DNA of 64,000 bases. Source: Rhodococcus sp. IEGM 1409. GTDB lineage: Bacteria; Actinomycetota; Actinomycetes; Mycobacteriales; Mycobacteriaceae. The DNA is taken from assembly GCF_030056735.1 (NCBI RefSeq), contig NZ_JASHKN010000001.1, positions 806,001-870,000 of the forward strand, in the 5' to 3' direction. Made by a program: the position numbers and the translations under genes. A model generated the notes under the pieces. That model saw only the letters and a program-made list of their open reading frames with translations, was not told the origin of the DNA and did no database searches. How positions within the stretch are numbered: position 1 is the stretch's first letter; each line of letters begins with the position of its first letter. Positions 44,257 to 53,028 of the stretch are shown here, piece by piece.

Positions 44257-45036
44257 GTGCGCAAACTGATCATCGGCATCGTCTTCCTCCTCGGCCTCGG
44301 ACTGGTGGCCGATTTCGGCGCTGCCGCGTACGCCGAGTACCGGGTTTCGCGCGAGCTCCGAACAGGCGCGTCACTCGAGGCGGACCCCGAGGTCACCTTC
44401 AACGGATTCCCCTTCCTCACCCAAGCACTCGGCGGGAAGTACAAGGACGTCTACGTCAGAGCGACCGGCGTCCAGAGCGACGTGGTCGGCGAAGTGACCG
44501 TCGAGGCCAACCTGCGCGGGGTCACCGTGCCCTTCTCCGACATCGTGAACGGCAACGTCACCCAGCTCCCCGTCGACAAACTCGACGGCCGGATGGGAAT
44601 CAACGCCACCGACCTCGGAAAGCTGCTCAACATCCCTGACCTGCAGGTATCTTCACCCCCGGCCAACAAGTCGGACGGCACCGGGGGCAGCGGCGGAACG
44701 GGCGCGAGCACCGCGGGCGCCGTCGTGCTGACCGGAACGGTTGCCGTCGGCCCGGTCGAGACTGCCGTGAGCGTGCAGGCCAACCTCGTTCTGGAAGGTG
44801 GGCAGGTCAAGATCGTCGCCAGCAACCTGTACTTCGGTCCGGAGGGCAAAGCCGATTTCTCGATCCCCGCAGCACTCGAGCCCGTAGTCCTCGGATTGTT
44901 CAGCTACACGATCGATCCGCAGGCACTCCCCTACGGAATCCAGCCGAGCATGGTCTACGCGGAAGGCGGAAGAATCGTGATCGAAGGCAGCGCCGAAAAC
45001 ACGACGATCGATCTCGCAGAGCTGCAGAACCGATGA
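44257..45036 (+). CDS. lmeA: LmeA-like DUF2993 protein
   Basis: The 259-residue protein has an N-terminal membrane anchor or signal ('RKLIIGIVFLLGLGLVADFG') and a DUF2993 lipid-binding type domain ('NGFPFLTQALGGKYKDVYV', 'GLFSYTIDPQALPYGIQPS'). In mycobacteria the gene at this position (Rv0817c, LmeA) helps elongate the mannan chain of lipomannan. The start is GTG 44257. It overlaps the thioredoxin gene by 4 bases. Confidence 0.9.
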   Translation: MRKLIIGIVFLLGLGLVADFGAAAYAEYRVSRELRTGASLEADPEVTFNGFPFLTQALGGKYKDVYVRATGVQSDVVGEVTVEANLRGVTVPFSDIVNGNVTQLPVDKLDGRMGINATDLGKLLNIPDLQVSSPPANKSDGTGGSGGTGASTAGAVVLTGTVAVGPVETAVSVQANLVLEGGQVKIVASNLYFGPEGKADFSIPAALEPVVLGLFSYTIDPQALPYGIQPSMVYAEGGRIVIEGSAENTTIDLAELQNR

Positions 45037-45506
45037 CCGGGATCACAATTCTGCTGGTCGCACTCGTAGCCGTCGTCGCGGTCGGGCTCTTTGTCAAGTC
45101 GCGCAACGGAGCGGTCCGAGCCACCACCGCGGCAACCGGCACCACTGACAGCCGCCTCGAACTGCTGAGCGCCGCCGGAGTCGCGGCGCCGAACGGCGGA
45201 CCCGTCGTACTGCATTTCTCCGCCGACTGGTGCGGACCGTGTGCAGCAGTACGGCGCGTCGTCGGCCAGGTCGTGGCTTCGATGGCCGACGCTCCCCGTC
45301 CGCCTGTGGAGATCGAACTCGACATAGACAAAGAACCGGCCCTGGCGCGCGAAATGAGCGTCCTGTCCCTACCCACCACGTTCATCCTCGACGGTGGTCT
45401 CGACGAACAGTTCCGAGTGTCCGGAGTGCCGTCCGCAGCCGACCTGAAAGCTGCGCTCGTACCACTATCCGGACCCCACGAGCCAAAATCCGAGAATTCG
45501 GGGTAA
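45033..45506 (+). CDS. thiX: Membrane-anchored thioredoxin-like protein (ThiX type)
   Basis: The 157-residue protein has one N-terminal membrane segment (3-22) and a thioredoxin fold with the active site WCGPC (66-70) and a cis-Pro in 'SLPTTFI'. It is probably an exported or membrane-bound disulfide reductase. It starts inside the lmeA stop. It matches the Rv0816c position. Its last codons overlap the -10 element of the leader-peptide promoter. Confidence 0.92.
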   Translation: MTGITILLVALVAVVAVGLFVKSRNGAVRATTAATGTTDSRLELLSAAGVAAPNGGPVVLHFSADWCGPCAAVRRVVGQVVASMADAPRPPVEIELDIDKEPALAREMSVLSLPTTFILDGGLDEQFRVSGVPSAADLKAALVPLSGPHEPKSENSG

Positions 45507-45507
45507 A
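45502..45507 (+). promoter_or_regulatory. Likely -10 element of the leaderless Cys-leader transcript
   Basis: TAAACT ends 9 bases before the leader GTG, the distance expected for a transcript that starts at or next to the GTG. Confidence 0.6.
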
Positions 45508-45516
45508 CTCGCCGAC

Positions 45517-45603
45517 GTGCAAACCCGCCACGAGCTGATGCTCACCCGACGCCGCGCAGTAGACCTGTGCCGCCTCGGGGGCTGTTGCTGTACCTGTTGC
45601 TGA
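45517..45603 (+). CDS. Cysteine-rich leader peptide (putative attenuator)
   Basis: This 28-residue reading frame is too short for usual gene finding. It begins 'MQTRHELMLTRRRAVDL' and ends with Cys at 18, 23, 24, 25, 27 and 28, next to the stop. The same arrangement is known in mycobacteria (Ms5788A), where a leaderless poly-Cys leader upstream of the DUF4395-rhodanese operon makes expression respond to cysteine. Position, start type, Cys run and downstream genes all match. When cysteine is scarce the ribosome should stall at the Cys run and alter folding of the downstream RNA. Confidence 0.85.
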   Translation: MQTRHELMLTRRRAVDLCRLGGCCCTCC

Positions 45604-45663
45604 TCACCACATCCGTCAGTTCTCTCTGACTCTCGAGCTTTCGCTCACGTGATCAATTCACCG

Positions 45664-45690
45664 AATGGGACTTTTGCGTCCCCATTTTCT
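45664..45690 (+). terminator. Hairpin of the Cys attenuator (candidate)
   Basis: AATGGGAC (45664-45671) pairs with GTCCCCATT (45678-45686) with one bulge; TTCT follows. It lies 61 bases past the leader stop and 49 before the DUF4395 start, where an attenuator terminator or site-blocking helix is expected. Confidence 0.55.
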
Positions 45691-45734
45691 CGGTCCAGGC
45701 AAGCACCATGCAATCCAGCGCAGGAGCACTCCCG

Positions 45735-46205
45735 ATGTCCACAACCACACCCCAACTCGAGCAAGTCGACGTCCGCGGACCTCGATTCGCAGCATGGGTC
45801 ACCACCGGCGTTCTCGTACTCACGCTCATTCTCTCGACTTTCTCACTGCCCGTCGCCACCGTGGTTCTCGCCCTGCAGGCGATCGTCTTCGCGGTCGGAG
45901 CGGTACTCGGCCCCAAGCACAGCCCGTACGGCCAGATCTTCGGCAAGCTTGTCGCGCCGCGAATCTCGCCGGCAAGCGAACGCGAACCCGTAGCGCCACT
46001 TCGCTTCGCGCAGTTCGTCGGCTTCGTCTTCGCACTCGCCGGCACAGTCGGTTTCCTGGCCGGCTCGACGATCGTCGGCACCGTTGCCACCGGCTTCGCC
46101 TTGTTCGCGGCCCTGCTCAACGCCGCGTTCGGCATCTGCCTCGGCTGCCAGATCTACCCACTCGTCGCAAGGCTGCGAAATACCGGCCGCGCTACCACCG
46201 CGTGA
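45735..46205 (+). CDS. DUF4395 membrane protein
   Basis: The 156-residue protein starts best at ATG 45735 ('MSTTTPQLEQVDVRGPRFAA'; CAGGAG upstream). It has about four membrane segments and a CxxC in 'FGICLGCQIYPL' inside the last. The family is regularly linked with rhodanese and thioredoxin genes, and the CxxC suggests a sulfur-relay or thiosulfate-related membrane role (inference). It is first in the operon controlled by the Cys leader. Confidence 0.9.
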   Translation: MSTTTPQLEQVDVRGPRFAAWVTTGVLVLTLILSTFSLPVATVVLALQAIVFAVGAVLGPKHSPYGQIFGKLVAPRISPASEREPVAPLRFAQFVGFVFALAGTVGFLAGSTIVGTVATGFALFAALLNAAFGICLGCQIYPLVARLRNTGRATTA

Positions 46206-46279
46206 AAGCGCTTGCCACACAACCCTACTGAACCCCTGCTAGATATCGACCGATGCAAGACCACATCGAAAGGAACACC

Positions 46280-47113
46280 ATGGCTCGCTCCGACGTCCTA
46301 GTCTCCGCTGACTGGGCTGAGCAGAACCTCAACACCCCCAAGACCGTTTTTGTCGAGGTGGACGAGGACACCAGCGCATACGACGGCGGCCACATCGAGG
46401 GTGCAGTCAAGCTCGACTGGCGCAAGGATCTCCAGGACGGCGTCCGACGCGACTTCCTGAACCAGGAGCAGTTCTCGGATCTGCTCTCCGCCAAGGGCAT
46501 TGCGAACGACGACACCGTCGTTCTCTACGGTGGAAACAACAACTGGTTCGCCGCATACGCGTACTGGTACTTCAAGCTGTACGGCCACCAGGACATCAAG
46601 CTGATCGACGGCGGCCGCAAGAAGTGGGAACTCGACGGACGCCCGCTCTCCAAGGAAGCCGTCAACCGCGAAGCCACGCAGTACAAGGCCGAGACCCCGG
46701 ACTTCTCGATCCGCGCGTTCCGCGACGAGGTCATCGACGCCATCGGCAGCAAGAACCTCGTCGACGTTCGCAGCCCTGACGAGTTCTCCGGCAAGATCCT
46801 CGCCCCCGCGCACCTTCCGCAGGAGCAGGCACAGCAGCGTGGCCACGTCCCCGGAGCCATCAACATCCCGTGGAGCACCACCGCCAACGAGGACGGCACC
46901 TTCAAGTCGGACGACGACCTCGCCAAGCTGTACGCGGCGAAGGGCTTCGACGACACCAAGGAAACGATCGCCTACTGCCGCATCGGCGAGCGCTCGAGCC
47001 ACACCTGGTTCGTCCTGCAGGAGATCCTCGGCAAGAACAACGTCAAGAACTACGACGGCAGCTGGGTCGAATACGGCTCACTCGTCGGCGCACCTATCGA
47101 ATTGGGAGCCTGA
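46280..47113 (+). CDS. sseA: Thiosulfate sulfurtransferase (rhodanese, CysA/SseA type)
   Basis: The 277-residue tandem rhodanese has an inactive N half and an active C half with catalytic Cys233 in 'AYCRIGERSSH' (CRIGER loop). 'VDVRSPDEFSGKI' is the second CH2-like motif. It moves sulfane sulfur from thiosulfate to an acceptor. ATG 46280 with AAAGGAA upstream is preferred. The position matches Rv0815c. Confidence 0.94.
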   Translation: MARSDVLVSADWAEQNLNTPKTVFVEVDEDTSAYDGGHIEGAVKLDWRKDLQDGVRRDFLNQEQFSDLLSAKGIANDDTVVLYGGNNNWFAAYAYWYFKLYGHQDIKLIDGGRKKWELDGRPLSKEAVNREATQYKAETPDFSIRAFRDEVIDAIGSKNLVDVRSPDEFSGKILAPAHLPQEQAQQRGHVPGAINIPWSTTANEDGTFKSDDDLAKLYAAKGFDDTKETIAYCRIGERSSHTWFVLQEILGKNNVKNYDGSWVEYGSLVGAPIELGA

Positions 47114-47115
47114 TC

Positions 47116-47421
47116 ATGTGTGGAGCACCTACCCAGGGCCAGACCCTGCCTGCCGGCGTCGACGTCGAGAAGGAAACGGTCATCACCGGCCGTGTCCTCG
47201 CGGCTGACGGACAGCCCATCGGCGGCGCATTCGTGCGTCTGCTCGACGGCTCCGGAGAGTTCACGGCCGAGGTCGTGGCATCCGGAACCGGCGATTTCCG
47301 CTTCTTCGCCGCTCCGGGCGAATGGACCGTGCGCGCACTGTCCAGCTCGGGCAACGGCACCTCCACCGTCGCTCCCGAGGGTTCGGGCGTGCACAACGTG
47401 GACGTGACCGTCAGCAAGTAA
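47116..47421 (+). CDS. sseC: DUF1416 protein (SseC type)
   Basis: The 101-residue protein starts 'MCGAPTQGQTLPAGVDVEKE' and then has a carboxypeptidase-regulatory-like beta domain ('GRVLAADGQPIGGAFVRLL'). The N-terminal MCGAP Cys is conserved in the family. It always follows rhodanese (Rv0814c position), just two bases after the sseA stop, so it likely works with the rhodanese in sulfur transfer. Confidence 0.93.
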   Translation: MCGAPTQGQTLPAGVDVEKETVITGRVLAADGQPIGGAFVRLLDGSGEFTAEVVASGTGDFRFFAAPGEWTVRALSSSGNGTSTVAPEGSGVHNVDVTVSK

Positions 47422-47438
47422 TTCCTGCTTCGGCAGGC

Positions 47439-47465
47439 GGCCCCGCACCCCTTCGGTGCGGGGCC
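47439..47465 (+). terminator. Terminator of the sulfur operon
   Basis: Perfect 11-bp arms GGCCCCGCACC and GGTGCGGGGCC with loop CCTTC are followed by TTCT. Confidence 0.9.
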
Positions 47466-47521
47466 TTCTGCATTCCGGCGCCCGATTTTTCCGGTCGGTC
47501 GCCGCGGTCTAAGATGTTCCT

Positions 47522-47620
47522 GTGGTCATTTTCTTCGAGGTACTCCTCGCACTCGCATCCGTCATGATCGCTTGGTTCTCCGTGTACGTCGTGTACCGCT
47601 TGGTCACCGACGAGTCGTGA
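47522..47620 (+). CDS. 32-residue membrane peptide, translationally coupled
   Basis: This short frame from GTG 47522 starts '[20 protein letters not shown]' and is almost all one hydrophobic helix, ending 'VYRLVTDES'. TAAGAT (47510-47515) sits 6 bases before the GTG, which fits a leaderless transcript. Its stop overlaps the FABP-like gene start (GTGA). The coding status rests on the coupling and hydrophobicity, with no recognised family. Confidence 0.6.
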   Translation: MVIFFEVLLALASVMIAWFSVYVVYRLVTDES

Positions 47621-48318
47621 GCCAGGCTCCGGATTCAGGGTCCGACGCGACCGCTGACGATTCCGCCGCTGCAGGTGCCGTGAGGCGCGGTAGCGGGGAC
47701 GAAGCTGTCGCCATCGCCGTCGAGCGCTCCAAGTCGACGGCGTCGCTTAACATTCCGACCCTTCCGGACCTTCCGTTGCCCGAGGACACCGCAAACCTGC
47801 GCCTCGGCCCGGACATCAATCCCGAACTTCTCGCACTTCTCCCCCTCGTCGGCGTCTGGCGCGGCGAAGGCGAAGGGCACGACGAGACCGGCGACTACGC
47901 CTTCGGACAGCAGATCGTCATCTCGCACGACGGTGGCCCCTACCTCAATTGGGAATCCCGGTCCTGGCGCCTCGACGCCGAGGGCGAGTACGTGAGCCCC
48001 GATCTGCGCGAAAGCGGCTACTGGCGCATGGGCGGCGACGGCATCCCCGGCAGCGTCGATCAAGAAGTCGTCGAACTTTTGCTCGCCCACAGCTCAGGCG
48101 TCGTGGAAATGTATTACGGCCGCGCACTGACCCAGTCGTCGTGGGAACTTGCCACTGACGTGGTGATCCGCAGCCAGTCCGGTGCACTGTACGGCGGCGC
48201 GAAGCGCCTGTACGGCATCGTCGAGGGCGGCGACCTCGCCTACGTCGAAGAACGAATCGTGGCTGACGGTGGCCTGGAACCGCGCCTCTCGGCGCGGTTG
48301 ACCCGCTACATCGGCTAA
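47617..48318 (+). CDS. FABP-like / nitrobindin-family protein
   Basis: The 233-residue protein has a variable N-terminal leader and a ten-stranded barrel domain. '[18 protein letters not shown]' (81-88 core) is the family signature, as in Rv0813c, a FABP-like protein. Nitrobindin relatives bind haem through a His near the C terminus; the matching spot here reads 'EPRLSARL' with Arg223, so haem binding is doubtful. It probably binds a hydrophobic ligand. Confidence 0.88.
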   Translation: MSQAPDSGSDATADDSAAAGAVRRGSGDEAVAIAVERSKSTASLNIPTLPDLPLPEDTANLRLGPDINPELLALLPLVGVWRGEGEGHDETGDYAFGQQIVISHDGGPYLNWESRSWRLDAEGEYVSPDLRESGYWRMGGDGIPGSVDQEVVELLLAHSSGVVEMYYGRALTQSSWELATDVVIRSQSGALYGGAKRLYGIVEGGDLAYVEERIVADGGLEPRLSARLTRYIG

Positions 48319-48338
48319 TTCTGCTGTGCAGCACGAAG

Positions 48339-48404
48339 CGACCCCCGAGCCATACTCCCGCTTTCGCGGGGTCCCGGTCGGACTGATCGGGGGCTCGGGG
48401 GTCG
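48339..48404. terminator. Terminator with long stem
   Basis: CGACCCCCGAGCC (48339-48351) pairs with GGCTCGGGGGTCG (48392-48404), and a small inner hairpin (CCCGCTTTCGCGGGG) sits between. It ends the FABP gene; the rest to 48550 shows no gene. Confidence 0.8.
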
Positions 48405-48550
48405 GGTGGCTGCCTGGGATTCGCCGGCCGCTCACGCGGTAAGTGAATTCCGTCAGCGATTGCGGCTAGCTGGCAGCCACCTCACGCGTCCGTCTGTACT
48501 TCAATTTCAGACCACCTCCTTCCTTGTGTACAGGAGAAAGTACGCCCACT

Positions 48551-50239
48551 TCACGATGACGGCAACGTATTTTCCACAGAAACTTTTCCGACGCATATCA
48601 CCTGGTCAGCTCCCGTACCGGCCGGAAGTTGGTGAGTGACGACAACAACCGTTCGCGAAGAATCGACCAGCGTTCCGTCGCGATCGAGCAAGTCGCGAAG
48701 CAACTGAGCGCCTGCCTCCGCGTCCATGTGCTCGGTCGGCTCGTCGAGCAGCAGCACCTCAGCGGGCGAGACGATCGCGCGTGCCAACAGCAACCGACGA
48801 CGCTCGCCGCCCGAAACCGCTCGCATACCGCCGACCAGGTAGGTGTCGAGCCCGTCCGGCAGTTCCGCCAGCCACTCGCCGAGACCGACTGCGGCAAGTG
48901 CTTTCTCCGCGTCCTCGGCGGTGAGGTCACCCCGCGCAACACGAAGATTCTCGAGTACCGACGTCTCGAAGAGGTGTGCGTCTTCGGCGAAGTACCCCAC
49001 ATGCCGACGCAGTTCGGCCGGATCGATATCCGAAACGTCCACCGTGTCAACGCGAACTGTTCCCGCGACCGGCGGCAGTAGTCCCGCCATCGTCATCAGC
49101 GCTGTAGTCTTCCCCGATCCACTCTCGCCAACGACGGCAACACGAGCACCGCGAGGAAGATCCATCGACAGCGGTTCGGTCACCTTCCCCCCGGGCCAAC
49201 CCGCCTGCAACGCGCGCACGCTCAGGACCCCGTCCGACGGCCACGAACGGTCACCTTCGACGTGTTCCTCAGCGGCGCGATCGAGAACCGCCATGATGCG
49301 TGCCGACGCCAGTCGCGCCTTGGTCAACGCCACCGCCGCACTGGGCAGGATCGCGGTTCCCTCGAAAGCCGACAGGGGAAGCAGCACAAGGATTCCCATG
49401 GACATCGGGGACATATCGGTGGTTCCGTACAGCGCGATTCCGATCAGTAGGGCCCCGAGGACGCTCACGCCGATTGCAAGAGGTGTCGCGGCGGCGGCAA
49501 AGGCACTCGGTACCGCCGCACGGTCGGTTGCGTCGACCACCTCGTTCTCGGCGGACACCGCCTCGCTCACCGCCTGATCCAAGCGGCCCGATACCCGAAG
49601 CTCGGCGGAATGGTCGAGGGCCGTCACTGCAGACTCACTGAATCGCGCTGCGGCAGCTGAACTGTCGGCCTCGGCCAGCCGAGCGGCTCGAGCCGAGAGC
49701 CAGGGTGCCGCGATCCCGGACACTGCCAACGCAACAGCGAGAATGAGTGCGGCCGGAACCGAGATGAACAGCAAGATTCCCACCGCAGCGAACGCGAGGA
49801 CAACCGAAACCGCAATCGGGATGAGTGCTTTGACGACGACGTCGCCCAGCGCGTCCACGTCGGCACCGGTACGTGAGAGTAGGTCACCGCGTCGCAGTCC
49901 GGCAGCGGCCGCGGGATCCCCCGCTGCCAACTGCTGGTAGATCCTCGACCGCGCCGCGGTGGTGCCGCGCAACGCGACGTCGTGCGTCGTCAATCGCTCG
50001 AGATAGCGGAAGACACCACGTGAGATTCCCAATGCTCGTACGGCAACGACCGCAACGCTGAGGTCGAGAACGGGAGGCATCTCCCAAGCGCGAGTGATCA
50101 GCCATGCGGACAGGGCGGCCAAGGCGAGGGCACTGCCGAGTGTTGCCACGCCCGCCGCTACCGCCGTCAGCACGCGTCGTGGCCGAAGTTCCAGTAGCCG
50201 CAGGGCACGCAGGAGCGGGTCGTGAGTGTCACTTCTCAT
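48551..50239 (-). CDS. cydC: ABC exporter subunit CydC
   Basis: The 562-residue half-transporter has six membrane segments (about 20-285) and a C-terminal ATPase: Walker A 'GESGSGKTTAL', signature 'AVSGGERRRLLL', Walker B 'VLLLDEPTEH'. With CydD it exports thiols (cysteine/glutathione in E. coli) and is needed for cytochrome bd assembly. ATG 50239 overlaps the cydD end by 11 bases. Confidence 0.93.
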   Translation of the reverse strand: MRSDTHDPLLRALRLLELRPRRVLTAVAAGVATLGSALALAALSAWLITRAWEMPPVLDLSVAVVAVRALGISRGVFRYLERLTTHDVALRGTTAARSRIYQQLAAGDPAAAAGLRRGDLLSRTGADVDALGDVVVKALIPIAVSVVLAFAAVGILLFISVPAALILAVALAVSGIAAPWLSARAARLAEADSSAAAARFSESAVTALDHSAELRVSGRLDQAVSEAVSAENEVVDATDRAAVPSAFAAAATPLAIGVSVLGALLIGIALYGTTDMSPMSMGILVLLPLSAFEGTAILPSAAVALTKARLASARIMAVLDRAAEEHVEGDRSWPSDGVLSVRALQAGWPGGKVTEPLSMDLPRGARVAVVGESGSGKTTALMTMAGLLPPVAGTVRVDTVDVSDIDPAELRRHVGYFAEDAHLFETSVLENLRVARGDLTAEDAEKALAAVGLGEWLAELPDGLDTYLVGGMRAVSGGERRRLLLARAIVSPAEVLLLDEPTEHMDAEAGAQLLRDLLDRDGTLVDSSRTVVVVTHQLPAGTGADQVICVGKVSVENTLPSS

Positions 50240-51917
50240 GAGCACGTACCTCGACGATCTGGTCTGCTGCGGCAAGCACACTCGGACGGTGGCCGATCAC
50301 GACCACGGTGTCGCCGCGCTCCGCCCGTGCTCTCAGAGAGGCCAACACTGTCCCTTCCGAATCGGAGTCGAGGTGAGCGGTGGGTTCGTCCAGGACAAGA
50401 ACCGCGCGGTCGGAGGCGAGAACACGCGTCAGGGCCAGACGCTGCCGCTGCCCCAATGACAGACCTGTGCCGCCGACGCCGATCACGGTCTCGACGCCAG
50501 CAGGCAGCTCGGCAAGTACCGCGTCGAATCCCGTCGCAGCAGCAGCTCGAGTCAACGCCTGCGCATCGACGGCCCCGGTGAGATCGAGGTTCTCGCGAAT
50601 GGTGCCCGGTAGGAGGACCGGATGCTGCGGTAGCCAGGCCAACTGACTCCACCACGCGTGCTCGTCCAGGTCTCGGACGTCGACGCCGGCGACCGTCACG
50701 CGCCCGCTGCTCGGTTCGATCAACCCGAGTAGCGCGTGCACTGCCGTCGACTTGCCGCAGCCGTTGGGACCGGTGAGCACGGTGATCTTCCCTGGCGACG
50801 CAACGGCGGAAAGTCGAGACGGTGCGACTCCCCCACGAGAGGTCACGCCGAGTCCGTCGAAGACGATGTCGGCGCCGCGAGCGACCACCGTCGTCCAACC
50901 ACCCTCCGGCGCGGCAGAATCCGCTTCGATCACCTCGAACGCCTTGTCGGCTGCTGCCATTCCGTCCTCGGCGGCGTGGAACTGGGTTCCCACCATTCGG
51001 AGTGGCAGGTACACCTCGGGCGCGAGGATCAACGCGACTATCCCCGGCTCGAGTGACATGTCCCCGTACACCAGTCGCAAGCCGATGCTCACGGCCACCA
51101 ATGCGACGCAGAGTGTTGCGAGCAGTTCAAGCACCATCGAGGACAGGAACGCGACGCGGAGGGCAGACATGGTCGTTCGCCGATGGGCGTCACCGAGTTC
51201 ACGGACACGCTCGGCAGGGCCTTGCTGACGACCGAGCGCTCGCAGCGTCGGCAAACCGGCAAGAAGATCGAGGAGTTGCGAAGACAACGTGGTCATCGCT
51301 GCCAGCGTCTTCTCCGACTTACCCTTTGTCAGCAAGCCGATCAGAATCATGAAGATCGGTATCAGCGGCAGCGTCACGAAAATGATGACCGCAGACGTCA
51401 TGTCCTGCACTGCAATGACTATCAGGGTGATGGGTGTCAGCGTCACCGACAAGACCAGAGCCGGCAGGTATCCCGTCAGGTACGGACCGAGGCCGTCGAC
51501 ACCGCGGGTGACCACGGTCGCGATCTCGTCACGCCGAGGATCCAGATCGCGCGGACTCATCGCCGTCGCCGACGTCAGCACGCCGTTCTTGATCTCGGCA
51601 ACGACGCGAGTCGACGCCCGGTGCGCATACCTGGTCTGCAGCCAGGTCCCCAGAACCCTGACCGCCACAGCTGCGGCCAGAACAATCAATTCTGAGGTCC
51701 ACGAAGAAACATCCACAGTTCGAGTGGTGATCACTCCGGCCAATACACGGCCGATCATGAGCGCCGCGACGATGACCATCACGACGTTCACCATCGACAG
51801 AGCGACCGTCAGGATCAGATAGCCGCGCGCAGAAGCGGAATGTCGCCACAGCCGCGGGTCGATCGGCCCCCGGCGACGCTCCCGAGTGGTGGGAGCGTCG
51901 CCTACTTCGATAGTCAC
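50229..51917 (-). CDS. cydD: ABC exporter subunit CydD
   Basis: The 562-residue half-transporter has membrane segments from about 30 to 300, Walker A 'GPNGCGKSTAV', signature 'LSLGQRQRLAL' (LSxGQ) and Walker B 'VLVLDEPTAHLD'. It starts at GTG 51917 and partners CydC. Confidence 0.93.
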   Translation of the reverse strand: MTIEVGDAPTTRERRRGPIDPRLWRHSASARGYLILTVALSMVNVVMVIVAALMIGRVLAGVITTRTVDVSSWTSELIVLAAAVAVRVLGTWLQTRYAHRASTRVVAEIKNGVLTSATAMSPRDLDPRRDEIATVVTRGVDGLGPYLTGYLPALVLSVTLTPITLIVIAVQDMTSAVIIFVTLPLIPIFMILIGLLTKGKSEKTLAAMTTLSSQLLDLLAGLPTLRALGRQQGPAERVRELGDAHRRTTMSALRVAFLSSMVLELLATLCVALVAVSIGLRLVYGDMSLEPGIVALILAPEVYLPLRMVGTQFHAAEDGMAAADKAFEVIEADSAAPEGGWTTVVARGADIVFDGLGVTSRGGVAPSRLSAVASPGKITVLTGPNGCGKSTAVHALLGLIEPSSGRVTVAGVDVRDLDEHAWWSQLAWLPQHPVLLPGTIRENLDLTGAVDAQALTRAAAATGFDAVLAELPAGVETVIGVGGTGLSLGQRQRLALTRVLASDRAVLVLDEPTAHLDSDSEGTVLASLRARAERGDTVVVIGHRPSVLAAADQIVEVRAHEK

Positions 51918-51975
51918 GTGAATTCGACCGTCAGTTCTTTCGTGATTCGAATCTTTTGTGATTGCGGGTTTGCCA

Positions 51976-53019
51976 CTACCACGTCTTCTCCTTGAATCGC
52001 AGACCGATCGACGCCGGAATCTGCTTGGAGGAGATGCGCTGTCGGAACACCCAGTACGTCCAACCCTGGTAGATGATCACCACCGGCGTCATGAATGCCG
52101 CGGCCCACGTCATCACCTTGAGCGTGTACGGACTCGACGACGCGTTCTCGATGGTCAGGCTGTACGCCGGATCGAGCGTCGACGGCATGACATTCGGGAA
52201 CAGCGAGGCGAACAGCAGCACGACGGTGGCGATGACGGCCACACAGGTGAGAACGAAGGCCCAGCCTTCGCGCTCGGCCCGCGTCAGGAAGACGACGCCG
52301 ATCAGTGCGGCAGCAGCGGCGGCTACCAGAATCCACGTCCATCCCTTGCCGTAGGCGAGTTGCGTCCACAGGACGAATCCGCCGGCGACCGGAATAGCTG
52401 GAATTGCCAGTCGTGCAGCAATTTTCACGGCATCTTCACGAACTTCGTCGGCACTCTTGAGCGCCAGGAACACGGCACCGTGGAGAGCGAACACCAGCGC
52501 GGTGGTCAGACCGCCGAGCAGTGCGTACGGATTGAGCAGATCGAAGAATCCCGACTCGACCTGCTTGTCGGCGTTGATCTCCACGCCCCGAACGATGTTC
52601 GCGAAAGCCACACCCCAGAGAACTGCCGGGACCCAGGAGCCGAAGATGATGCCCCAGTCGCAACGCTGACGCCACTTGTCGTCGTCGATCTTGCTCCGCC
52701 ATTCGATGGCGCAGATCCGAACGATCAAGGCCACCAGGATGATCAGCAGCGGTAGATAGAACCCGGAGAACAACGTCGCGTACCACTCCGGGAATGCCGC
52801 GAACATCGCGCCGCCGGCCGTGATCAGCCACACCTCGTTGCCGTCCCACACCGGGCCAATCGTGTTGAGCGCCACCCGTCGACGCGTATCGGCCGGGAGG
52901 TCACTGCCTCTGCCGACGATCGGCATGAGCATTCCCACACCGAAGTCGAACCCTTCGAGGACGAAGTAACCGATGAACAGTACTGCGACGAGCACGAACC
53001 ATACTTCTTGAAGTCCCAT
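51976..53019 (-). CDS. cydB: Cytochrome bd oxidase subunit II CydB
   Basis: The 347-residue membrane protein starts 'MGLQEVWFVLVAVLFIGYFV' and has 'NTIGPVWDGNEVWLITAGGAMFAAFP' in part, the CydB hallmark, with about eight to nine membrane segments. It forms the bd oxidase with CydA; the quinol:O2 reaction has high oxygen affinity and does not pump protons. Confidence 0.96.
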   Translation of the reverse strand: MGLQEVWFVLVAVLFIGYFVLEGFDFGVGMLMPIVGRGSDLPADTRRRVALNTIGPVWDGNEVWLITAGGAMFAAFPEWYATLFSGFYLPLLIILVALIVRICAIEWRSKIDDDKWRQRCDWGIIFGSWVPAVLWGVAFANIVRGVEINADKQVESGFFDLLNPYALLGGLTTALVFALHGAVFLALKSADEVREDAVKIAARLAIPAIPVAGGFVLWTQLAYGKGWTWILVAAAAAALIGVVFLTRAEREGWAFVLTCVAVIATVVLLFASLFPNVMPSTLDPAYSLTIENASSSPYTLKVMTWAAAFMTPVVIIYQGWTYWVFRQRISSKQIPASIGLRFKEKTW

Positions 53020-53028
53020 GATCGCCTC

